DNA from: Salticus scenicus
Taxonomy: Eukaryota > Arthropoda > Arachnida > Araneae > Salticidae
NCBI GenBank assembly: GCA_963930645.1
Contig: OZ005653.1
Location: 212,336,496-212,400,495 of the forward strand
Reading direction: 5' to 3'
Length of the DNA stretch: 64,000 nucleotides
The notes below the pieces were generated by a model, which was not told where the DNA came from, did no database searches, and worked only from the letters and a program-made list of their open reading frames with translations. The first letter of the stretch is position 1, and the number at the start of each line of letters is the position of its first letter. A program made the position numbers and the translations under genes. Shown piece after piece: positions 33,841-45,638 of this stretch.

Positions 33841-34792
33841 CTGGTGTGTCTCTCAAACGACTTTCTCTTACCCTGAAATTTAATACTCTAAATACAGGTT
33901 GCAGATTAATAGGTAAGATAACGAGTACTGTTATGTAAACCGTGTTAAACAATTCAAAATAGGCCTTGGAAGAGTTTTATATGATGATTAGTTGTGTATG
34001 GGGGGGGGACACCCCGTTTCATTAATGCGCCTACATTTATATAGAATTTAATTCGGCTATTAAAAAATGACTCTGTTTTTAAAAAATAAATTATTAAAAT
34101 TATTATGTAAAATTTATCTTTTATGATAATGCAGATGATTTCCATATTAGAGAAGTAGTATAACACTAAATATCCAAAAAAGTCCCCTTTATTCATAATA
34201 TAAAAAAAAATCGTTAAAAGTGAAAAAAAATCGATAACTTTGTTTTAAATTATCGCAGATCGATGGTACAACCATTCGTTTTAAAGGTATTGGCGAGCTC
34301 TTTTGAAAGATACCCATCATGAAAATTTACTCCCCTCAAGGGGGGGGGGGGAAGCGAGGCTTCTACATGCACATTTTTTTTTCCCTTTTGACTATCTCTA
34401 TTTCAATAAATATATATTCGTTTCATTTGGTTTAGTGCAGTCTATAGATGTTAATCTCTACTTACCTCCAATTTTCCCCATAGACGTAATGTATTTAATT
34501 ACTTTTGAGTGTCCCTGTACACGAACAATTTGCTTGATCTTAACGAAATGTTTAGTGTAGCATCCTTATATGATGTACATTTAGAATACCAAGTTTGAAT
34601 TTTCTGCCATAATTTGTTTTTGAGATATGCTGATAACAGACAGTCACACACACAGACATACACACAGACCATTTGCTAAAAACATTATTTTCTAATTCAG
34701 GGGACCTCAGAACATGTAAATATAACAAAAACTCGTGTTCGAAAATTTGACCCAAAAACAATACTTTCTCTACCTTATGGGTAAGAGAAAGT
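33841..34792 (+). mobile_element. Terminal-hairpin element (HINE-like), about 0.95 kb
   Basis: The head reads CTGGTGTGTCTCTCAAACG, followed by ACTTTCTCTTACCC at 33860. The tail has a stem-loop, ACTTTCTCTACC-TTAT-GGGTAAGAGAAAGT, ending at 34792; its distal arm is the exact reverse complement of the 14-bp repeat at the head. A subterminal inverted repeat at the 5' side and a terminal stem-loop at the 3' side is the plan of Helentron-associated elements such as DINE-1. The family name is inference; the structure is read directly. The related copy at 36665-37495 has the same head, and 4462-4800 has the same tail. Confidence 0.6.
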
Positions 34793-34799
34793 AATAAAA

Positions 34800-35058
34800 A
34801 AAAACGGATTCATAACGCCAACTTTTGAGCAATTGATCCTCAAATCGGAACAGCACCAGTTTACGTCAAGGTCCAACTAAATACCAAGTTTCTTTAAACT
34901 TCGTTCATTGGTTCATGAGTTACAGCGCCAAAAATTTTTGTAATGTACACACACGTAGACAGACATAAAAACAATTAAATCCTGTTCAGGAAATCTGAAA
35001 ACGTGTAAATCTATAAAAAACTGCAGTTCTAAAATTTTTACAAATCCAATATTTTCTT

Positions 35059-35060
<2 letters not shown>
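34800..35060. repeat. Unclassified interspersed repeat fragment
   Basis: Contains the phrase 'ctgaaaacgtgtaaatct' and a tail resembling those at 37400 and 15400 ('aaacgtgtaa'), suggesting a related repeat without the terminal hairpin. Boundaries are not definable by eye. Confidence 0.35.
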
Positions 35061-35095
<35 letters not shown>

Positions 35096-35118
35096 ATATA
35101 TATATATATATATATATA
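35061..35118. repeat. TA microsatellite
   Basis: About 29 TA dinucleotides with one interruption (TATCTATA). It abuts the pogo-like element, which targets TA. Confidence 0.9.
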
Positions 35119-35971
35119 TAGTGAAACTTGAATAATTCGAACTTGTTTAATTCGAAATTCTGGATAATTCGAGGTTTTTACTCGGTCCCTTGAATTTTGT
35201 ATTAAAATAATGTTGAAAAATCGTGGATAATTCGAATTCTATTTTAGATAATTCGAATTTTTCGTACGATTAACTTTAAAATATTACAGTAAAATTTTTT
35301 CCCAAAATTTTTCTCAGTTGAAATGCATTATTTATTTTAATCGTCTTTCAAACTAAGGATAAAGAAATACAAGAAAAGCCCCTACCTAGTGCATCAGATA
35401 TGGTGTACATGAATTTCGAGGGTTTTTTGAATTGAAAGTCATGTCTGATGTAGAAGATTCTATTTTTGTATCAACTGATAGGTTGAAGTCATATGCTATG
35501 ACAAAGATTGTACTTGAAGAAGCAATAAAAAATATCTTACTATATTTTCAAAAAGTGTTGAATAATTAAGCTCGTAAAAAATATTGATTTAATGGGAGGG
35601 GGAAGAGGATGTAGCATTTTCTTAGATATAAAGTTCATATATTAAATATTTGATCGTAGAAATTTAATTTTTTTAATTTATCTCTTCTTTTTGACAAAAT
35701 AGCATGCTTGCCAACATCCTAGTTAATATTCTGTAGTGTTGTTTCACACCAGTAAATTTTTAAAGAAATATTTTGAAAATGCAATTACGATTAAATAAGA
35801 AGAAAAATACTCTAAATCGGATACTGGTGTGAAAAAGAAGGCGGGGCTAACAATACTACGGTATTTTAATTAGTATGTTGGCAAGTTTGAAATAGTATAT
35901 GCAATTCGAATTTTTGGATATTTCGAATTTTTCTCAGGTCCCTTCAACTTCGAAATATCCAAGTTCTACTG
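35119..35971. mobile_element. Pogo/Tigger-like element, 850 bp, non-autonomous
   Basis: The left end reads TAGTGAAACTTGAATAATTC and the right end is the complement of CAGTAGAACTTGGATATTTC, both against TA runs. Further inverted and direct copies of 'ttcgaatttttcg' and 'aggtccctt' lie just inside each end. The interior has a roughly 57-codon stretch ending near 35567 with acidic and aliphatic residues. It could be the last piece of a pogo-type transposase, but I cannot show this. A separate MITE is nested at 35706-35885. Confidence 0.65.
35706..35885. mobile_element. MITE of the CTTGCCAAC family, copy 1
   Basis: Inverted ends: left CTTGCCAACATCCTAGTTAA, right the complement of CTTGCCAACATACTAATTAA. 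Both continue into AATATTC/AAATACC and CGTAGTxTTG. The interior has ACACCAGTA paired with TACTGGTGT. A second copy sits at 47037-47232. It is nested within a pogo-like element. Confidence 0.75.
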
Positions 35972-36664
35972 TATATATATATATATATAGGTAAAATAAT
36001 AATAATGATAATAATAATAATTTCTAATTCAGTATATTACACCACATTTAAATGCTATCACCAAATCGATATCTTCTAATCGATAAGTGAACACAAACTT
36101 ATTATTAATGTTACTAGCAGGCTACGCCCGCTTCGCTGGTCACTATATTTAAATGAATTTTCGAAAGAATTGAATTAATATTTATTCCTTTACACCACAT
36201 TATAGACAAAAACTAAAAAAAAAAAAAAAAAGGAAAAAAAAAAGAAACTCGAATTGCTCGAAACCTTGCTTCGGGTACCCGCTGTCTACGGCAGCTCTTT
36301 TCCCGCCCGCACTGCATCAGGTCTAGGTTTCCCATGCCTGCAGAAAGATCTTTTTCGGGCACTTCAATCTGGATATTTATCGACGACAGGGGGGGGGGGG
36401 TCTGCTACTATTTAAGAACTACGATTTTAAATATGACTGTATCTCAGCATCTATTAAATATTTTAGTTTTGAACCATGTATTTTATAGCCCATGCTATTT
36501 ACACTATGTTACGATTTGATTCCGACCAATGTAATAAAATAAAATAAAATAAAAAGTAGATTCATATATATATAAACAAATAAATTTTAATCATTTTAAT
36601 CCTTTTTACTATGCATATACTACCATTTTTCCCGATAGATACTGTAAATAAAAAAAAAAAAAAA

Positions 36665-37495
36665 TCTGGTGTGACTTAACTCGACTTTCCGAACATTGGG
36701 TAATTAACAATTTTGTAGATAAAGTGAAGAAAGAGGAGATGTTAAACAAACAAAAGAGAGAAAACCATAATAGAGTGTTTCAGTATTTTTCTCCATGTAT
36801 TACACGATGTTTTATTTAACGTTACTGAACTTTGATCCCATAGATCATAATGATAAAGAATTATTCTTTGTGTCCCGGTAAAAAAACTGTAAATGGGAGA
36901 TTCACCAAAATGTATACAGTTGGTGCAACTGTGACCTATAACATGTGTACAATTTTTTTGCTCAGATTAATAAGGCGTTTAGACTCTATCACACTTTTAA
37001 AAATTTCGCCCCATAAGCCATAATGATAAAGAATTTTTCTTTGTGTCCCTGTAAAAATACTATAAGTGCTAGATTCTCCAAAATCTATACAGATTGGGTA
37101 TCTGTGACCTATAATATGTGTATAATTTTTTTGCTCAATTGAATAAGGTGTTTAGATGCTATCGCACTTTTAAGATTTTGGTCCCAAAGGCCATAAAGAT
37201 AAAGAATTTTTCTTTGTGTCCCTGTAAAAAAACTATAAGTGCTAGATTCACCAAAATCAATAGGGTTCGTACAATGTTGACTTACAATATACGTACCAAC
37301 TTTCAGCTTGATTGAACAAAGCGTTTAGACGCCAGCGTGTTCACTCACAGACATACACTCATACATACATACATCATCGCAAAAATAGTGAAAACGGATT
37401 CAGGAGACCTCGAAACGGTTAGAAAAATCAAAATCTCAAATTCGGATTTTTGAGATGATTACAATACTTTCCTCACTATAGTGTTCGGAAAGTAA
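36665..37495 (+). mobile_element. Terminal-hairpin element nested in the Helitron, 0.83 kb
   Basis: The head is CTGGTGTGACTTAACTCG then ACTTTCCGAACA at 36684; the tail is a stem-loop, ACTTTCCTCACT-AT-AGTGTTCGGAAAGT, ending at 37493. The last 12 bases are the exact reverse complement of the head repeat. The core is a threefold 173-bp tandem repeat. The paralogous Helitron at 38279-39584 lacks this segment at the equivalent point (about 38805), which gives an empty site within the same window. The layout (short head, subterminal repeat, tandem core, terminal hairpin) fits Helentron-associated elements of the DINE-1 type. Confidence 0.7.
36846..37340 (+). repeat. 173-bp tandem repeat, about three units
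   Basis: CATAATGATAAAGAAT starts units at 36846, 37019 and 37192, exactly 173 bp apart each time. Each unit contains TCTTTGTGTCCC, AGATTCxCCAAAAT, 'ctataacatgtgta' and 'aaggcgtttagacgctatc' type phrases in that order. The array forms the core of the nested element. Confidence 0.85.
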
Positions 37496-38278
37496 AAATT
37501 AATGAATAAATGTTTTTACTTTTAAAGGAATTAACTAAGAAATGAAAAATAAGAAGTTGTTTTACTATAAAAAAAATAAACATGACTGTTATAAATATGT
37601 TTTTAAATTTAAAACTAATTATACTTAATTTTTTCTACTGCATTACGATTTTATTTTCAATGAATATAAAAAAAAAAAAAAAAAAAAAAAAATCGCCTTC
37701 AAATTAATGTATTAAATAAAAATATGTTGCGTAATAGCCGTTGCTAAGATACGCAGACGATTGAAGCAAAATAATAAATCTATGAAAAATGAAAAAAAGA
37801 AGCCAATATTTAAAATCGGAAAAACATTAATTTAAAAAATTCAAATTTGAAATTCGAAAAAATCTCGATGAGGTACCCACCTGCAGGGTCCCACGTACCT
37901 ATATGCCAAAATCTAAAAATTTAATATGTTTAATTTTTTTCTACTGTATGTGGATAACTATTTAATTTCAATAAATATAATAAAAAAGATTTCTTCCTCA
38001 AATGAATTTAAATAAATAATTGTTTAATAGCCGTTGCTAAGATACGCAGACTTTTGAAAAATGAAGCATCAAAGGCAATATTTAAAATCGAAAAAACATT
38101 AATTTAAAAAATTCAAATTCGAAATTCGAAAAAATCTCGATGAGGTGCACACCTGCAGGGTCCCAGATACCTATATGCCAAATTTGGAGGCTCTGCGATT
38201 AGTAGTGTGAGCACCAGAGCGCAGATACACACACAGACACATACACAGACACACAGACACTTCCCTTATTTATATAGA

Positions 38279-39584
38279 CTAGCAGGCTACGCCCGCTTCG
38301 CTGATCACTATATATAAATGAATTTTAGAAAGAATTATTAATATTCATTTTTTTACACCACATTATACACAAAAACTAAAAAAAAAAGTAACTAAAATTG
38401 CTTCAAACCTCGCTTCGGGTACTCGCTGTTTACGGCAGCTCTTTTCTTTCCGCACTGCACCAGGTCTAGGTTTTCCATCCCTGCAGAAAGATCTTTCCCA
38501 GGCACTTTAATCTGGATATTTATCGACGACAGGAAAGATCTGCTACTATTTAAGAACTACGATTTTAAAGATGACTGTATCTCAGCATCTATTAAATATT
38601 TTAGTTTTGAACCATGTATTTTATAGCCCATGCTATTTACACTATATTACGATTTGATTTCGACCAATGTAATAAAATAAATAAAAATAAAAAGTAGATT
38701 AAAAAAAAAATATATATATATATAAACAAATAAATTTTAATCAATTTAATCCTTTTTGCTATGTATGTACTTCCATTTTTCCCGATAAATACTGTAAATA
38801 ATAATTAAAAAAAAAAAAAAAAAAAAAGTTTTTTCTTTTAAAAGAATTAATTAAAAAATGAAAAATAAGAATTTGGTCTACTATAAAAACTTAAACGTAA
38901 CTGTTATAAAAACGTTTTTAAAATTAAAACTATTAATTATACTTAATTTTTTCTACTGCATTACAATTTTGTTTCCAATAATAAAAAAAAATCGCCTTTA
39001 AATGAATGTATTAAATAAAAATAAGTTGCGTAATAGCCGTTGCTAAGATACGCAGACGATTGAAGCAAAATATTAAATTTATGAAAAATGAAACAAAGAA
39101 GCCAATATTTAAAATCGGAAAAACATTAATTTAATAAATTCAAATTCGAAATTCGAAAAAACTCTCGATTAGGTGCACACTTGCAGGGACCCAGGTACCT
39201 ATATGCCAAAATCTAAAAATTTAATATGTGTAATTTTTTCTACTGTATGTGTATAACTATTTGATTTCAATAAATATAATAAAAAAGATGTCTTCCTCAA
39301 ATGAATTCAAATAAATAAATAGTTTAATAGCCGTTGCTAAGATACGCAGACTTTTGAAACGAAACAAATTTTTGAAAAATGAAACATTGAAGCCAATATT
39401 TAAATTCGAAAAAACATTAATTTAAAAATTCAAATTCGAAATTCGAAAAAATCTCGATGAGGTACACACCTGCAGGGTCCCAGGTACCTATATGTCAAAT
39501 TTGGAGGCTCTGCGATTAGTAGTGTGAGCACCAGAGCGCAGATACACACACAGACACACAGACACTTCTCTTTATTTATATGGA
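38279..39584 (-). mobile_element. Non-autonomous Helitron, minus strand, copy 2 of pair
   Basis: The 3' end (CTAG at 38279-38282) directly follows the last base of copy 1. The 5' end on the minus strand is A|TCCATATAAATAAAGAGAAG at 39584. The order of interior blocks matches copy 1 without the nested element. GCGAAGC lies at 38295-38301. The A and T expected around a Helitron insertion are the terminal A of copy 1 (38278) and T at 39585, so copy 2 sits precisely at the edge of copy 1. Confidence 0.75.
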
Positions 39585-40250
39585 TTACGAACATTGTTGG
39601 TAAGCAAGGTATCTCATAATCTGTATCTGATAATCTGAAAAAACAAAAATTATTAAAAAATTGTATAAAGATATGTAATCTTTTATTTTTACAAATTATT
39701 ATTAAGATCAACATTATATTTTTCTCTTATTACTTCATTATATTATCAAAAACATAAAACTATATGCTCTCTTCTTTAAAAGAGACATGAAAATTTAATC
39801 AGGCTTTGTTCATCTTTCCTTGGTAAAATGTTATAGTTCACCGAAGCAATAAAGAAGCTTTTATTATTCAATTAATCAATTTTCACTCGAACCAATGTAC
39901 TCAATGTACGTGAATATAACATTTCACCCAGCATTAATTCTTCGCTCGTTTTATTGCGATTGACGATGAATTAATCACATCAGATTAACATTAGTATAAT
40001 ATTTAAGAATATTTATAACTAAATGATTTAGACAGATTTTGGTTATTTCTAAAATGATTGTTCATATTTTGTTTTGATTTAGTTATCCATTCTGGATATT
40101 TCTTAACTCTTTTTATATCTTGCTTTATTATATATTTTATTATTATTAAAACCAAAGTAAACTTTTAAAATGAGATAAAGAATACTAAAATTATTTAAAA
40201 ATTTTAGAAATACATTTCAATTATAAAACATGAAAACACAAGACAAACGT
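39585..40250. other. AT-rich non-coding stretch
   Basis: No gene, RNA gene or transposon end is recognised. Confidence 0.6.
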
Positions 40251-40259
40251 TTCGGCTAA

Positions 40260-40380
40260 ACACTAGCCCTCCTCAGGGCTAGTGATAGTGCAATTGACAT
40301 GGGTGATTGTGCTATTGAGAAATTGTGCAATTGCAATTGACAAATTGTGCAATTGCTTTTTGTGATTGTACAATTGACCA
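40260..40380. repeat. CACTAGCCCT hairpin and CAATTG-rich array
   Basis: CACTAGCCCT-CCTC-AGGGCTAGTG is a perfect ten-pair stem with a four-base loop at 40260-40283. It is followed by several overlapping copies of GTGCAATTG, TGATTGTGC and the palindrome GCAATTGC through about 40378. The neighbouring 40480-40500 also repeats GGGAGCTTCAA. No coding frame is credible here. The function is unknown; it is probably a repeat end. Confidence 0.6.
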
Positions 40381-40621
40381 AAAGAAAAAAAAACCTGCTA
40401 AACGATTTTCGAAAAGAATGCTCATTGCAAGGCTGCAAAAGTGGGAGCACAGCTTAATGTGGGTCGCCGGGGGAGCTTCAAGGGAGCTTCAAGGGATATC
40501 AAGGGAGAGCTTCTAGACACAAACCTCTTCTCACTGCAGCCAATATTGAGAAAAAAAAAAAAGAATGAGCAACTGCAATTATTGCACATACATGCAAGGA
40601 GTAATCCACAACACTAAACAA

Positions 40622-40622
40622 C

Positions 40623-40653
<31 letters not shown>

Positions 40654-40765
40654 CATATAATACACTTTATTTATTTTTTCATGCGGAGCAAACGATCTTG
40701 GATAGCCCGGGATTCGAACTCACAATCTCCTGTTCTAGAGACCACCACTTCTCCAATCGCGCCGT
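40622..40765 (-). repeat. tRNA-like SINE fragment with A tail
   Basis: On the minus strand, a box-B-like GAGTTCGAATCCC sits about 35 bases after GGAGAAGTGG, a plausible box A remnant. The sequence then passes through about 50 bases into a 27-base A tract, visible as poly-T at 40623-40649 on the plus strand. The T stem does not pair well (GTGAG against CCCGG), so it is not a functional tRNA. A tRNA-derived SINE or a tRNA pseudogene fits best. Confidence 0.5.
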
Positions 40766-40899
40766 TGGGTTCACAATGACTTTTCTTTACAAAAACAGAT
40801 AAGGTCAACATCAGCACTGATTGGTTGATAAATCACGTCATGCGCAACAAAAGACTTATGGAAAATTTTTGATACCGATTTACAGTACAATGTGCAGTA

Positions 40900-42452
40900 A
40901 CAAGTCTTCAATTATTTTTACAGAACTAGCTGTAAAAATGTACAGTAACCCATGCTGCATTTAAGTCAAAAAAGTGCTTTTTTCTACAGATATTTTTTAC
41001 AGTGTACATATTTCGTTTTTGTAGCAAGTAGGTACTATGAAATAAATAACATTGTTAAAAAATTATGGTGTATATTTACTTGTGACATGTCTCTGTAAAA
41101 TAGGTTAATAAGTCTGCAAATTTAAAGAAATTAAGTTTGTGTACACTAAATTAAAATACTGTTTATAATGATACTACTTTCAATGTTATGTTTTATTAAC
41201 CATAAAAGAAATGCATTGGTTGAAGTGGGTTAAGTAGAATTGAATTTATTATTATTGCACTGTATTCATATTATACTTTCACTTCTGAAAATTTTTACGC
41301 GTAAGCAATTACTAATAGGCTTTGGATTTTTTTTTTCTCAATTTATCAAACAATTTAACAAAGTGTAATGAAACATAATTACATATTTAATTTACATAAC
41401 TTAATGAAATATAATGGTGAATATTTCGGGTTTTGTTGATCTACTTGCTTTAAGCAAGTGTTTACCTCTGACTACTATAACCATATACTCTACATTAATG
41501 CAAATATATATCGAGTTTCCTGATCGAGAAAACCTTCATGAATCTTGTAATTTTTTACTATTTACACTTGCCCAACATTCGAAATTCCTGGTTCAAATGT
41601 AACAATATATGACAAACCAAAAAACACGATAAATAGAAAGATACAACATTATATACAATATGTAGATATAATACTGTACATCAAATTGTACCAAACACCA
41701 AAAACTGTAGAGTTTTCTTCACATGTACAGTAATCGCAAAAATTCAAATTTTGTGAAGGCCGAGTAAGAGAGGGAAAATAATATAATTACTCAAACTTCT
41801 AAAACTATCAATATTTCATATTTGATTTGTTTTACGAAAAATAAATATATAAACGAAGAGTTCAAACAAAAATGAATGATTTTTATCAATTTCAAATTTA
41901 GCTTTTTAATAGAATGGACTTTATCCGTGATACTCCATAAAACCCTTTATACGTGCCCACTGTAGGAAAAAATGGAATATTCTAATGTTTATATTTGTAT
42001 TTTATGGGAAAATATTTGTATTCTATAGGGAAATGCTTATCTGCATGGGGAAATTCACAGGAAATAGGAGAATTAGAAATCACATATTGGGTATGATTAA
42101 GTCTTGAACCCAAAAAAGGTTACTGTCCTTTATAATGCCTCGTGATTACATTTACCCTCAGTTCAACCTAATTAAGAATGAAAAAATATCTAAGTGTTGA
42201 ATAATATTTGAAATGCGATATCATTATTGTATTTGGACTTTCAAGTAAAATATTTCGAATTGTATATCAAGGGTTTATTATTATTTATTTAAATTAACAT
42301 CATTTCTTCTAAGAATTCATATTCTTCTACTATTGAACTTTATCAGTTTTCAAAGCCTCAAAAAAGTGTTTTTATTGATCTTTCTTTGAAACATTTCATT
42401 TTTGTTTCTTGAAAAATACATATAAAATTTCTAACCTTTTCACCTAGTAATG

Positions 42453-42486
<34 letters not shown>

Positions 42487-42551
42487 ATTTGAAGCATTAA
42501 AACAATACTTATGTCGAATGAAAGAGAATTATTTTATTTCTAGAAAGATTT

Positions 42552-42608
<57 letters not shown>

Positions 42609-43690
42609 TTAAAGTAATATAATATAATATTTTTATGTATTTAATTTTTTTAACAAGATGTGAAAGTAATTTAAAAAATCGATATTTCCACATTATTATA
42701 TCATATTTTAAAATTACTTTCCATAATCTCTTTTAACGAAAGCTTGCATCGTAATTGATTCAATTACTCATCAACGATTTAGAGAGAGAGGATAATTAAT
42801 TTTATTACACTATTTTCATCATTAAGAAAATTTGCATAAATAACCTGTCAAACTTTTATATATATATTTATATATATATATATTAATTACACTGTAAACT
42901 AAGACCTTTAATGAAAAATAATACTGATTGTAAATGCATTGTTTTAAACGTTCTTTAAAAAAGAAAACAGATTTTTGAAATTTTTGTAATATTTTACCTA
43001 AAGGCAATTCCGATAAATGACTATGTTTTGTATGCAATGTGATCTTTAACTTGCCTTAGTGTAATTTCATTAATTCTTTCATCACATGATTATGATTTAT
43101 GAAAAATAATAATAATTTAAATTTGTACAATATGTCTCATATTGTAGTTATTTAGACCTTCTTTGTTTGGTAAATAATAATTTTAGGTAAATATAAAATA
43201 ATTTCAGATGTGATTAATCATTATTTTGTTGCAAAATTGTTGAAAATTGAAGAACAAAATCACAAAATAAAAAATTTAATGTTTTAAACACATTAAAATA
43301 ACTAATCTGACTTTAAAACGATTTACTAAATAGTCATCTAATAATGAAAGAAAATTAGAGTGAAATTTATTTTGATGACAAATTTATAACTGAAACCTTG
43401 CTTAGCAGTTTAAATTATTTTTAAGGCAGACACTCGTCATTTTAAAATGGTGTTGACTATGCAAACTGTTAAAATAAACAAAAAATAATCTAAAAACAAA
43501 TCATGGCAAATAATAATTATCAGCTTTTAATTTAATTATCCTGAACGACCTTAAAATATTTACTTTTTTCTAAGAATATTTACTTTTTTATTTTCAAACT
43601 ATGTAGAAGTTTTTATGAGTGTAAAAAAATAATAAATATTATTCCTATAATGCGTCTACAGTGCGTCTCAGTGATGTTTATGATATAGAA
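40900..43690. other. AT-rich non-coding stretch
   Basis: Holds a poly-T run at 42459-42484, a long TA microsatellite at about 42554-42602 and a smaller one at 42859-42882. The frames near 41414 and 42822 show no domain. No transposon boundary was found. Confidence 0.6.
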
Positions 43691-43912
43691 TAGCGGTCAC
43701 CAAACTTTTCAAATATATGAACCACTAAATTCACATTTTAAAAATCCGCAGAAAACTCAATTTATAATTTTAAAACCCGTGGAACACTAATACTATTGAT
43801 TTAGAAAAGCAAATATACATGATGTCCGAATCAAGTATACCTAATTTAGGAAAGTCGCTATACATAACGAAAAAAGAAAAGAAAAATATAAAATTAGATA
43901 ACAAGACTCATA

Positions 43913-43950
<38 letters not shown>

Positions 43951-44994
43951 CTTTTATTTTGGCCAACTTGGTAAAAAAATTTCTAGCCCATAGATATAGA
44001 TTAGTTCCAGCTAGACAGTCTCTATGGAGTGAGATGACAGATGCTAAAATTACACTACGGCGCATGCTCATAGCACACATTTTTTATACCAAATCTGTGT
44101 TTTGGTAGAAAATTTCAAACAATTCTCAGGTAAATAACAACAAGAAAAAAAAATTACAAACATTTTTGTTTTTTGATAATAAACCGTTATTTAAGCTATA
44201 GTTTTAAACATAGTCCTTTAAAGATATTAAAAGCTTCTTTAATGTGGATTATAGTGGAAAAAGCTTCTAAGTCAATCAGAAACTGACTCCCTATTGACGC
44301 TTCTCTTCCTATAGGCTCTCTAGTTCTAGCCAAGTTCTCTGCAGCATTTTTGTAGTCATAATGGTAATAGCAGCGGTTATTGAAACATATATGTCTTCAA
44401 AATTTGTTGGAACATATCGGAGGGTTGTTAATGCTAAATCTGGTGTATCGAGTAAATTTTCAGTATGTCCACGTAAATATTTGTCGTTACATTTGCCACT
44501 ACGTTAATATTCACCATCTTAGCAAGGCAAAATAGGCTGGTGGCTGTATTGTATGAAAGATTACATCACATATTCGTGTCTGCACTGTTTTTTCCGCTTA
44601 TTGTATTGCATGAGAATATTCTGACCCACAAAATGCACAGTTTGACTCATTGTGTTTTTCACGTGAATGGTTCCTTCATCTGAAAAAATGATGCTGTTTA
44701 AAAAATTATGTTAATTTTATGTTAACCACACCAAAGTTAACGCGCTGAGTTCCATCATTTCGTTGCAGTTGGCGTAAGCAAAGGCACGTACGTCGTACGT
44801 GCAGAATAAAAGTTTTTTTTTTTTTTGTGAAATTTTAACAATTTGCTTAGAAGGCTGAGCAAGACTGCGTAATGAAAAATTAGCATTAAGTAACCAATTT
44901 TGCTTGATGCTGACAACGCATTGCTAGTAGGTTTTATTAATAGACTGTTAAATTTAAAGACATTTCTATCAGTAAACCTGAATTTCTAGAAAAA

Positions 44995-45036
<42 letters not shown>

Positions 45037-45292
45037 GAAGTAAACCTACTTACTACAAAACAACTAAAAAGTTTTTTTTTTTTTTTTGAATATATAGTAA
45101 CGTAAATTCTTATTTGATCATCTTAAAGATGCTCAAAGATCGTCTAGTTGTAATAAAACAATTATACGGGAAATATGTCAAGCGCTTCTTATTTCTTACA
45201 TATTAAAAGAAACTCGGATGAAAGATACAACGGCATAGTAATAAATTGCTACATTCAATCATAAAACTGTAATTTATTAATTTTGGTGATAT

Positions 45293-45607
45293 GTAGGGGA
45301 GTTAGGGGCTAATTATAATACGTGTAAGAAGTAACACGCAATTTACGAAAACGTTTGTAAAAATTTTTATTAGATATTTCAATAAACATGATTCTTATGA
45401 TGCGCTTTATTTTATAAGCACAATATCACTGTTCAACAAAAATGGTTAATGAGAGTTTCTGTACAGATGATTTATTTTAGCTAGTTAGTGGAAAAAAAAT
45501 AACAATATTTCGTAAATTTTGATTATAGGCATGCTAATTTATATTTTAAAGGAAAGTTTATAGCTATTTATTTTGTCTATGTATTAAATTATAAAACGCA
45601 TGTCTAT

Positions 45608-45638
<31 letters not shown>

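Larger units (their letters stand above)
36114..38278 (-). mobile_element. Non-autonomous Helitron, minus strand, copy 1 of pair
   Basis: On the minus strand the 5' end is TCTATATAAATAAGGGAAGT at 38278 and the 3' end is CTAG|T at 36114, with GCGAAGC 16 bases inside. The first third matches the adjacent copy at 38279-39584 closely, as does the GATACGCAGAC-containing part; an 830-bp insertion at 36665-37495 accounts for most of the length difference. Two near-identical 'gccgttgctaagatacgcag' blocks (37729 and 38030) form an internal duplication. No protein is encoded. Confidence 0.75.

Noticed and set aside
36846..37340. Centromeric or other satellite DNA
   Set aside because: Only three units, confined within a small element that is absent from the paralogous Helitron.
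40686..40760. Functional tRNA gene on the minus strand
   Set aside because: Box B is good, but the T stem does not pair and no acceptor stem can be drawn; a poly-A tail follows, as in a SINE.
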